From Pomacea canaliculata (lineage: Eukaryota > Mollusca > Gastropoda > Architaenioglossa > Ampullariidae), in NCBI RefSeq assembly GCF_003073045.1, contig NC_037594.1, positions 31,422,737-31,486,736 on the forward strand: a stretch of 64,000 nucleotides of DNA, written 5' to 3'. Each line of letters begins with the position of its first letter. Positions within the stretch are counted from its first letter, which is position 1. The notes under the pieces are model-generated. The model was not told the origin of the DNA. It saw only the letters and a list, made by a program, of their open reading frames with translations, and made no database searches. Below are positions 51,612 through 61,342 of the stretch, one piece after another. The translations under genes were made by a program, and so were the position numbers.

Positions 51612-54600
51612 ATGAGTACCACAAGCGATGACCTATCATCAAACGAAAAGCAGCACCTGGTCCGTAAACGCAGGCGCTTAAAAGGAGAAAAGCTGTGCCA
51701 GATCTGTGGTGACAAAGCTTTGGCTCACCACTTTGGTATCTTGGCGTGTGAAACATGTAAAGCTTTCTTTCGAAGAAATGCACTTAAACCTCTGGTAATT
51801 GCTTTGACACATTTTTAGTGGCATGTGCAGCTCATAAAATCACCACATGAGCTATATTAGTAATCATTTATATTAGAATTTGTTACATTTGCCTTTGTCT
51901 TTATTTATTATTATATTTTTGCTTGAGGTTTTAGATTTCTCTAGGCTTACTGTTACTGTACAGCCATAATTATCGGTAGTACTTTACAAATAACATTTGA
52001 AGAGGAAGTCATTGTAACATTGGTGCAACATACATACCTAGATGAAGTCACCATGAAGTTTAATAACTGGAAAATTTATTTTCCTATTCAAAAAAAAGAA
52101 AAAAAAAAAAAAAAAATCGAGCTACCTCCCCTTAAGGGTGTATGTTGGGTGTTACAGTCCTTACACATGCAAAGTATAATTGTTACATTTGCTACATGTG
52201 GATATATGTTGACATCATCATTGACCATTGTCATTATTATTCCTCAGTTATGATTTCTATTTTTAATGTTAATATTTTTCCCTAACCCCAAATTTTCAGG
52301 AGACCAGAAAATGCCTTTTTCAAAACAATTGCATCATCGACAAGAAAACCAGACGGTTCTGCCCAGCTTGCCGCCTCAAGAAGTGCTTTGATGTAGGAAT
52401 GCAGCCTGATCTTATACTTGGTAATTTGACTCTGTTCCTATTTCTTGCATGATGTTTTTTTGCATCATAGATAAATGTTTTGCAATAATATTTTTATTAA
52501 AACTTTTGGCTACTTAACTTGCTTATTTAAAACTATATTTTTAAAATTAAGTCTGGATTGGATATAATTATCTGCATGTCATATACAAATGTTGGTGCAC
52601 AGAAAGAAAGAGAGAGTAAGAGAGGTCTAGATACAGTGAAACTGGATATAAATAAAAATTGTGTGTGAATGACAGATCTGAAAATAACTATACATAGCTA
52701 AACTTGAATATATTATAAGGAAAAAGCTGTGATAGATTTTAGTATGTGCAGAATCTCTTTTGAGGAAAAAATAAAAGTTTTTTTCTGCTTCAGTTTAAAA
52801 AAATATTTTGCCAGGCTTACTTTCTTTATGGTGAGCTGCCAGAAGCAGTGTTTAATATTTCATGAAAAATTTAACATCAATTACTTTCTCTATAAACCCA
52901 GCATATTTAATAATAATAATAATAACGAGGAGGAGGAGCATTTGTATAGCTCCTTTCCAAAACTTTGCTGAGAGCACTTTACATAAATCATACATAGACT
53001 AGATCATCAGCAATCTTGCACCCATGTTTTCATATAACAGAGTCGTGCACTTCTGCAACACACACTTACTCATACACAATTAATTTACAGGCACATGTTA
53101 TGCACACTCATGGTTAGGACAGGGTCACAGTGCAGTCGTCGTTCTGTAAAGATGCTTCTAAAGTTTGGACTTTAAGGTGGTAAAAGAATCAGTGCCGAAT
53201 GCTGATGGGTAATATGTTCCTAGTTGATGAAGATTGTTAGGAGAAAGATCTCTGTCCATATATCTTTGTCTTAGTGAGATTCTTTTGGACAAGTAGCAGT
53301 TCAGTCTTGTCGTCATTCAGTTGCAGTCTGATTTGGAGCATCCAGGATATTTTTGTCAGCTATGCATTCCTTGGCCATATCAGTAGTTCAGAGAGTTCAG
53401 TAGTTGGAACTGACTGATAAAGCTGAGTATCATCAACACAACCCATATGGAACATGGCATAGCATTACATAACATCAGACATAGGAGAGGTGTGTAGCAC
53501 AAAAAGTAGTGGCCCCAATACAGATCTCTGAGGGACACCCTATATCTCAGGACAGAAGCATCTGAATAAACACCATTCACATGCAGTCTGGGTTCGGTCC
53601 ATGAGATAGGATCGAAAGCAGGACGAAGCAACATCATGTATGCCAGAAGTATTGTAATTTTCCCATATTCCAACATGATATCACATATTTGCCTGTGGTC
53701 CTGTGAAATGTCAATATTCAAAGGTTTGTATCTTGCATATGGAAAGTGGGGTGATGGAGGGAATTGGTGTTTTACGCTGAGCCAACAACTAAAGCTATAT
53801 CACAGCAAGGCAGCCAGCCCTGTAAACAGATGCCACCTGCAGAGAAAAAACAGTGTGCCCGAGATGAGAGCTAAACCCAGGACAGCCAGCCTCACTGTAT
53901 TAGTGACAGGCACTAACCATTGTGCAACTGGGCCGCCCTTGCAAATGGGAAGGGCTTCATGCTGGGCTGGTCTTATAGCACAGAGAAATTCTGGTGCAGA
54001 CATCATCATTCCTTTTTTAAAAAATTTAATAACATATTTTGAAGACCTTTAGTTTATAAAATATAGGAGAGATGAGAAAAAAAGCAAAAGATAAAATAAT
54101 AAACATAAATCATTGTGAAGAGAGGTTTGTTAATAAAAAAGGTTAATGACCACAGAAAGTTTTATAATATAGACAACTCATGCTTTACAGATGATGACGA
54201 ACGGCAACAGCGACAGAAGAAAATGAGGGAGAACCGAATGCAGCGCAAGCAGTTGAATGAAGGCGACACAGACAAAAGTAATGCCTCATGGAATGGAGTT
54301 TCTACATCAAGTCACACCGATGCCCAGAGCCATGATGATGTGCAGCTTCAGGGTCTGGTGTGTCCAGCTGAGCATATGCTTGCACTTAATAGTCCACAAT
54401 CTGCTGAACAGTCTTCTTCCTCCATCTACACTACTCAGGGACCACAGTCTGCTAGCCTGCACCTGCCATACCATCATTCTGATTCAGCCACTGATGTCAG
54501 CAGCTGGAGTGTTGAGTTAAACACAGAAACTGATTTCTCTGATGCAGCACATTTCGCTAACATTCATTCACCTCCCAGTGCAGGCACTTCAGACAGTGTG

Positions 54601-55470
54601 TCTACAGCTTCTTTTCCTGTGCATGGAATTTTTGTGGGTTCATCTGGCAGCCAGCTTTCAACCACATCTCCTCAGGCTCCCACAGCCTCAAGCTATATGC
54701 CTCAGCCCCCTGCTGAATTCCACCATGTTCCCCGTGACCAGCTTCCATCTGACCCCTATATGTACTGGCGCTTGTCAGAGGAAGAGCGCTGTCTGCTTAC
54801 CAAACTTTCAACTGCTTATCAAGATACTGTTCTCTCCATCCTTCAAAGCAACCCACCAAAGGACTACATCATTCCAGAATCTCTCTCAAAGGACTGCTAC
54901 CTGCAGGAGTGTGAAGCACAAACTCGCAATGCTATTAGGTTTGTCAAGCAGATGGAGGATTTCCAACAGCTGAACATCGATAACCAAATAGCACTTTTGA
55001 AAGCATCAACTGGCCAGGTAATTGGTCTGAGAAACAGCGCTCTCTATATTGCTGAAAAAGACGCTTGGCTGACATCCTTCGGTTACATGACTTCAGAAAA
55101 TGCAGCACGTATTTTTCCAGACAGCCCTCACTTTCAGAAGGGAAAGCATTTTTGCAAAGCAGTGAAAGCAATTGTGAAAAATGACATCACAATGTATGCA
55201 TTACTACATTGCTTAATCCTCTTTGACCCCAGTGACGATCGAGTCCTAGACAGACAGCTTGTCAACTCTATTCGTGACAAGTATGTGATACTTCTTAGAC
55301 ATTACCTAGAGTCTTTGTACTCTTATCGCTACAGTGATAAATACCTTATGGCTCTTCAAGCAAATCTTGCTTTTTATAGAGAAGTAGCACAAGATAAGAG
55401 GCACCTTGTAAAGAAATTATTTCCTGGAATATCTAATCAGCTGCTGTTGGAAGTATATGACCTCAACTAA
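51612..55470 (+). CDS. Nuclear receptor B, HR96/DAF-12/VDR-like (NR1 subfamily), intact
   Basis: Exons 51,612-51,794, 52,300-52,420 and 54,191-55,470 join in phase to 528 codons including the stop. The first exon starts at 51,581 after a pyrimidine-rich acceptor; ATG 51,612 is the first start. A basic patch (KRRRLKGEK) precedes the DNA-binding domain at residues 29 to about 95: finger 1 CQIC, 13 residues, CETC, P-box ETCKA; finger 2 [21 protein letters not shown] basic A-box/hinge segment ([18 protein letters not shown]) follows, then about 160 Ser/Thr/Pro-rich residues. The ligand-binding domain spans about residues 279-527: [13 protein letters not shown] in helix 1/2, signature [14 protein letters not shown], helix-10 [10 protein letters not shown]-2 LLLEVY at the C-terminus. 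Family knowledge makes it a ligand-regulated transcription factor; the ligand is unknown. Closest to receptor C. Confidence 0.95.
52912..53660 (-). mobile_element. Non-LTR retrotransposon (Jockey/CR1-like) relic in intron 2 of receptor B
   Basis: On the minus strand, broken across frames, are RT landmarks: [39 protein letters not shown] (motif B region) and VDDTQLY in place of FADDTQLY (catalytic block). These are followed by the [14 protein letters not shown] and [17 protein letters not shown] C-terminal segments. A short CTC/TTA microsatellite at 52,912-52,937 would be its 3' tail. Multiple frameshifts and stops make it dead. It is antisense to the host gene. Confidence 0.8.
53747..53938 (-). 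mobile_element. tRNA-derived SINE, copy 2, in intron 2 of receptor B
   Basis: Same family as 43,745-43,910 but with the head preserved. Reading the minus strand it begins GGGCGGCCCAGTTGCACAAT, has a TGGTTAGTGCC segment in the A-box position and a degenerate B-box (GGGTTTAGCTCTC), then the shared body ending at tcagcgtaaaacacc. Confidence 0.78.
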
Positions 55471-57637
55471 ATGTGAGCAGTGTGTGTGGCACTTAGACAT
55501 TTTATTACTTTATCAAAGTAGCTGGAAATATGAAAGAAAATGTTAGAAGGGCAGATAAGTTACACTATGCTACTGCTAAAGTTAGTGTAATTAGTGAAAA
55601 TGTGTTTAGATGATTGCCTTATTGATTCCCTGTTGGATGAGAATGAGTACCAGGTTGCATGTTTAAGGTGTGATCAACATCCTGATCACATGATTTTATA
55701 TGATTAAATGCATTGCTGTAGTTAAAGATAATAAAGATCTTACGGTGGCTGAAATTTGTGGTAAGATGACATCTAATACATGCACCTCATAAATTTAGTA
55801 TGTATAAAATGTTACTAAAATAATATATTGTTTTAAGATAATAAATCTATAAATTATGTTACAAACTCACTTAAAGTTTATAAAGCATTGGCATTAATTA
55901 TCCACATGTATAAATGGAATAGTAGTAGTAGTATAAATGGTTGAATGTTATATGAACTCGAAGGAGTCTCTATTGTGTACTTACTTGTATTGGTAGAAAA
56001 TATATTAATCTAGTATATTATTAGAAATTTCTTCTGCTCCTAGTTTTGGTTACTGCAGTGTGAATTACTGAACTCATCATCCTTTCCTTTGAACTGTCTT
56101 CTGTTGTGAATAAATTCTTTTTAATTTGTAAATTGACTTTATTAATAAACAAATGTTAATACAAATATCATTGTGTGAATACATTACATTTCTTAGAAGT
56201 GGTCAGAAATTTAAGTTTTTGTTAAAATTGGAGAGAATGTGCTCCTTCACAAGAAGTCATTGTGACTATATGATATTACCGTGTTTCCATGAAGAATGGA
56301 TATGTAATTATGTTTGTTAGCTGACCGTATAAATTCTTTGGTCTTGATTATGCGTATGCACCATGAGATGGGATACTAATTTGCATTAATGTTATTGTTC
56401 CTTTGCAACGGTTAGTGGTTTTGAGGTGTGTATACCTGTGTGTTCATGGGTGTGTGTAAAACTAAGGTTTTGGGGTTTCGCTGTCTATTGGGTCATATAC
56501 ACTACCAACAGGTCAAAATATATGAAAATAGTTGTTTTGACCATTAAATAGGAATTAGCATTATATAGTGTACATATATACTTTCCAATTCATGTGGATA
56601 TGCACAGTTCTGATAATTACATATTTTTTTGCACAAGACCTGGAAATAAGATTTTTGGAAAGTTGTTTTAATGAGGTTAGATAGGAAACATGAGCCAAGC
56701 TGTTTTCCAATGTTCCATACAAGCCCTTACCCCTATAAAAGCGAACAAGATTGCGAATGCATGACCAATCTGTATTATCAGATCAAGCAAGGATCCTCTG
56801 TTTTGGTGTCTGTATGTTCACTTACTACTTGTGAAAGAGTTGGGATTAAATACATATATTTAGTCATTAATTTTATATTAGGAACTGTTATTTATATTTA
56901 ATATTACATTAAAACAATGTTATTGAAGAGAGTTTTGTAATCTTTACAGCTAAATTTCTTCATTATTATTATGTACCTTTCCTCACCTGGCCATGAGCCC
57001 AATGTGCATTAATAATGGTTTATCAAAATATTAGCATTGATAATAAAATTTAGAGCATAAACATATGCAGAACATAGGGAAGGGAGGAAATGAAAGTGAC
57101 AAGACACTGCCAGCCAAATATGAAGGTCAGCCTTCCAAGTCATCAGCATTCTGTCACCAGACAAATTAAGAGCAAAAGCCACATAGGCATGCATCTTATT
57201 TCACATGCGACACAACAGAAGTGTACACATTTATTAAAAGATGGGTTGTATAATTATATTTTGAAGAATGGGTCGTCTGCTTTGTAAACCCGCCTTGGTA
57301 TTTTCACGTAGACGCAAGAAAAGCGGTAGGTAGGTGTTGCCGACCTTTGAGCCTAAAAAGGGTTACAAACCTTCATGCACTCTTATAAGTTTACATTCGA
57401 AGTAAACTATGCAGTCCATATATGGGATAAACGAGGGCTTTAGTTCTTCAAGTGAATAAATTGAGCCTTTGTGAGGGTTTCAAGTTTTATATCCATTCTG
57501 TCTGGATGGAGGTATCGGAGGTCCACAAAATGTTTTTTTAATGTACGTGTATGTCAACATTGTCCGTGCTAATCATGGACGTGGTGCTAATGGTTCGTTT
57601 ATTTGCTAGAAAAGTGCTCGCACCTTGCGGCGATATC
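55471..57637. other. 3' UTR and spacer of receptor B
   Basis: A/T-rich. AATAAA hexamers occur at 55,730, 55,840 and 56,109. No domain-bearing ORF between the end of receptor B and the SINE at 57,638. Confidence 0.5.
56109..56114 (+). promoter_or_regulatory. Candidate poly(A) signal of receptor B
   Basis: AATAAA followed by a T-rich stretch about 640 bases after the stop. Earlier AATAAA copies at 55,730-55,735 and 55,840-55,845 could be alternatives. Confidence 0.4.
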
Positions 57638-57787
57638 GCACCAAGGGAGTGGGGAAGAAACCGGAGAAAACCCCCGACGTCCAGCCCTGTGGACAGGTGT
57701 CACATACATAGAGTGTCGGAGACGAGATCTGAACCCTGGGCCGCTGACAAGCGATGTTTTCGCCACTACGTACATACTGAGCGCCCC
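57638..57787 (-). mobile_element. tRNA-derived SINE of a related family
   Basis: Minus-strand reading starts GGGGCGCTCAGTATG and carries a near-consensus B-box (GGGTTCAGATCTC) at about 57,725-57,737. It shares the gacgag and ccctgt-gacaggtg-cac blocks with the SINEs at 43.7 and 53.7 kb. Its far end reads GGGTTTTCTCCGGTTTC, a tail resembling SINEs of many aquatic invertebrates. Confidence 0.65.
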
Positions 57788-58692
57788 GTAGTGCGACCCA
57801 CTGACCTACTAAGTGCAGGCGAACTGCTGCTGCGTGGCGCAATAACTCGAAGCATGGCTTCATAAACTGTAAGTAGGAGTGTTATACGAGCTGACGGTAA
57901 GCAGGGAGTGGTGGAATGATGCAAAAGAACATACTATTTCTCATTCAACAAAGTATTTGGGACTATTTTTTTAAATCCGATTTAAAGAGGTCACATTGTG
58001 TGATCAGGGTATCGGTCCTTGACCAAAGAGGAACTTTTGCTTTCACTGCTTTAGCTGATTGTCGTTGTTTAGTAAGTAAACATTTACATCGAACCAGCAA
58101 GCTGCTATTGTTGTCATATCGTAGTAAAACACTAACTTTTTAAATCCCTTAGAAACAATTCGAATCAATTATTATTAACTTAGCACCTAAAATACAGTGC
58201 ATTTTACATCATTTTAGTTGTGGACTTGTATCCATCAACATTTGTTACCATAAATGGGTAAATCGATAGGACAGGAAAAGATGACTCAGTATGTTAGCTG
58301 AATAAATGCATATTGGTAATTAAATTTTAGACATCATTGAAAAATATCCCATGTTCAAAGCTAAACATGCTGTAGTCAAGAGCCATAACCATGAGATGAT
58401 AGAAAATGGACTTCATTCTTTATTTGTCTCATTTATGTATCTGTGTTGGTAAATGTATTTGAAAAAAGTCTGTACTTATAGTTGTGTAATGCAGTTCAAT
58501 TTTTTTTAGGATCTCATTTAACTGCTACTGATTGGTTTTTAAATTAAATCATAAAAATTCATTGATGTATCTTTCTTACTTCTAGGCACCCACAAGGCTT
58601 GATTGGTCTTAAAAAATCCCTACCAAAAATAGTGCAGTTCTTTGAGCAATTGCTGGCTCAGATATATCAGCTGCTGTTTGCAGTTGGTAAGA
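57788..58692. other. Upstream region and 5' UTR of receptor C
   Basis: A 3' splice site (cttacttctag) ends at 58,585, so the first coding exon probably begins at 58,586 and an upstream non-coding exon exists. Several GTAAG-type donors occur at 57,869-58,080, but none can be singled out. No other gene is seen. Confidence 0.4.
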
Positions 58693-61342
58693 ATGGCTTC
58701 TGAGGGTGATGAACAGAAGGTATTAGAAAAGCACTCAGAAAACCAGTTGTTAGTGGAAAATGCAGATGAACTGTCTCCAGCAAAGGTCATTTCGTGCTCT
58801 CCTCGAAAGCGTCAGCGAGTCCAAGGGAAAAAGATATGTCAAGTGTGTGGGGACAAGGCTTTGGCTCATCATTTTGGAGCACTTGCATGTGAAACTTGCA
58901 AGGCTTTCTTTCGGAGAAATGCTGTCAAACCACAGGTATTATGTTCAGAAGAATTGTTTTGAGCCTTACGATCTAGGTGAAGGTAGAGATGGAAACAAAT
59001 TCTGTTATGCTTTGAGCTTTGATTGAATTTCCTTCCTTATTGTAGCTGTGCTACCTTTTAACCAGTCCATCTGTAGACATGAATTAGCATACAGCTAAAG
59101 AGATGCAGCAGGAAGGTTATAAAGGAAGGTCTACACATAGTCTTTTGGGGCACATAGGCACAAATATGCATTCTGTATTTTGAAGATAGACTAATACAAA
59201 ATAATTAAAATACATGTTCTTTATTTATGTTGTATTTAATTTAAAGAGTAATACATTTTCTATGCGTCCTCTGTGTGTCTGTTCTCCTTATCATAGTCTG
59301 CTTTGCTGTGAAAGGAAAAAGTTCATTATAGCATTTGTATGTTTTAACACTGCACCTGAATGTGACTCGTCATGTAAACTTTTGTTACTGCACATTAACA
59401 CAGAGCTATGCAGTAAATCACTAGTATCCAGAATTAAGGGGCAATAATAATTATTATTACTTTTTGTTTGCTTTTTAATGATTTAATGTTATTAGTAGTC
59501 TATATATATATACATCACAAAGAAGGTCTCAAAGTGTTGCATTTTGTTTTTATTAAATAGGAAACAAGGAAGTGTGTTTTCCAGGGAAACTGCTGTGTAG
59601 ACAAAAACACAAGACGATTCTGTCCAGCGTGTCGACTGCAGAAATGTTATCATGTTGGAATGCGCCCTGAACTTATTCTGAGTATGACTGCTGTTCATAC
59701 TTGTTTTCCTACTCTTTCTCGTAACATACTAGGTCCTGCATGCTAACGCAATAGCACGGGAAATCTCCAGTGTCTAATTAGTTAATATTGTCCTTTTCTG
59801 GGATAAATATGTTTCATGATACAGAGGTTATATGTTCAAATATATATGTATATAGTCTATTCAAAAGAATTATTACTTAAAGTTTAATGCTGTGTAAATA
59901 TTTATGTAGTAGGTGGTGTATCTCATCATTGAAGTCAGATATAAATGCAACGAAGTGGTTTATATTAATTCATTTGTTATTTTCAGGAGAAGAAGAAAAG
60001 CAAGCACGCTCGAAGAAAGCTAAGAATAGCATTGATGACGGAAAAAATGTGCAAAACAAAGCACAGGTGATAAATGATCTTTCTTCCCAAAACATTGATT
60101 CAACATCTGGTCAGACCATAACCACCAGTCCTGAGCATTCCTTCTGGCCTGCCAGTCCTGTTAAGCAGACAGTTCTGCTGAAAAGTAATCCTCCTGGAGA
60201 TTGCCACCAAGAAAGGCCATATTTTAACAGTACTGGCAGATCATCCACTCATTCTCAACATCTGCGATTTGAAACACCAGCAGATGGGAGACACTGGGTG
60301 CAGGAACCTAGTTCAGAGGGTACTGTGAATGTGCAGACCTTTGAGACTGGTCATTCAGTTGGCTTTAACACAAGTCTAGCCAGTGCTCCGCCGATGAGTG
60401 ATGCAAGCACCCATGGTAATATCCGCAGTCCTCTTTTCTAGGAAAACCTCAGCCTACTGTTTCTGCGTTTTGTCATCTCACATTCATGCCTTACATCAAC
60501 ATGTCATTGGCGAATCCCAGCTCTCAAAGCCAACTCTGTCCTCACTTCCAGCCTCCACATCATTTCCTCTGCCCAATCATTCTGATTTTCAGCACATTGC
60601 AAGGGATCAGATCCCTTCCGATCCATTCATGTTCTGGCGTTTGACTGAGGAAGAGCGCTCTTTACTAGCCCATCTGTCATCTGTCTACCAAGATATAGTT
60701 TTGTCCATTCTGCAAATGAACCCACCAAAGGAGCCAGTGCCTCTCCATTTGATGACAAAAGAGTTGTGCATAGAAGAACATGAAGGACTGATACGAAGTG
60801 TTATCAGTTTTGTGAAATATTTGCAGGACTTTCGGCAGCTAAGCATTGATGATCAGATAGCTTTAGTAAAAGCTTCTAATGACCCGGTGTTGTCTTTAAG
60901 GGCTTGTGCCCTGTATATTTCAGAAAAGGAGGCATGGCTGTGCAATTATGGGTATTTAACCCAAGAGCATCAGCGTCATATATACCCAGACAATCCATTT
61001 ATTGATCAGTTTTTGCAGTTCTGCACAACTGTCAAAAAGATTGTGAAAAATGACACAACGCTTTATGCTTTGCTTCACTGTGTTATTTTATTTGACCCTA
61101 ATGATGAGCGCATTACTGATCGCCAGTCTGTGAACATGATCCGTGGAAAGTTCCTTACGCTTTTGCGGCATTACTTAGAATCAGTGTACTCCTATTGCCA
61201 TAGTGATAGATATATGTTGGTGCTACAAGAACTTCTCCTTTATTTAAGGGACCTGTGTCATGAATCTCGGTATCTGATGAAGAAAATTTTTCCCAAGATC
61301 TCAAATGAACTGCTGGTGGAGCTGTATGATCTAGATCAATAA
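58693..61342 (+). CDS. Nuclear receptor C, HR96/DAF-12/VDR-like (NR1 subfamily)
   Basis: Proposed exons 58,693-58,935, 59,561-59,681, 59,987-60,415 and 60,552-61,342 join to 528 codons. ATG 58,693 is chosen as the first in-frame ATG; a longer frame to 58,642 begins at TTG and is not a start. The DNA-binding domain runs from residue 49: finger 1 CQVC, 13 residues, CETC, P-box ETCKA; finger 2 [20 protein letters not shown] with an extra Cys. A basic hinge (REEEKQARSKKAK) and a Ser/Thr-rich linker follow. The ligand-binding domain (about 60,596-61,339) has WRLTEEER, signature FRQLSIDDQIALVK, helix-10 LLRHYLES and AF-2 LLVELY. The first three splice junctions match receptors A and B exactly. The fourth intron is unique to C and is inferred to reconcile two frames. 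Role as for its paralogues: ligand-regulated nuclear transcription factor, ligand unknown. Confidence 0.92.
60416..60551 (+). other. Proposed novel 136-bp intron in the hinge of receptor C
   Basis: The upstream frame stops at TAG 60,439-60,441, and the ligand-binding frame is +1. Donor GTAATA at 60,416 and acceptor ctctgtcctcacttccag ending at 60,551 give an intron of 136 bp that restores the frame exactly. The intervening bases still resemble coding sequence of receptor B (a SDA-H-NI-SP stretch across the donor and a SQLS stretch near 60,515), but with indels. This is what an exon segment turned into an intron would look like. A shorter alternative acceptor at 60,452 would give a 37-bp intron, less likely. 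Confidence 0.55.

Noticed and set aside
60416..60441. A 26-bp intron ending at the good acceptor tcctcttttctag
   Set aside because: Too short for animal splicing and it leads into a frame that soon stops before the ligand-binding domain.
60398..61342. A separate 314-residue ligand-binding-domain-only gene
   Set aside because: It overlaps the hinge exon of receptor C out of frame, and its leading 40 residues do not resemble the family. A 136-bp intron joins it to the upstream DNA-binding exons.
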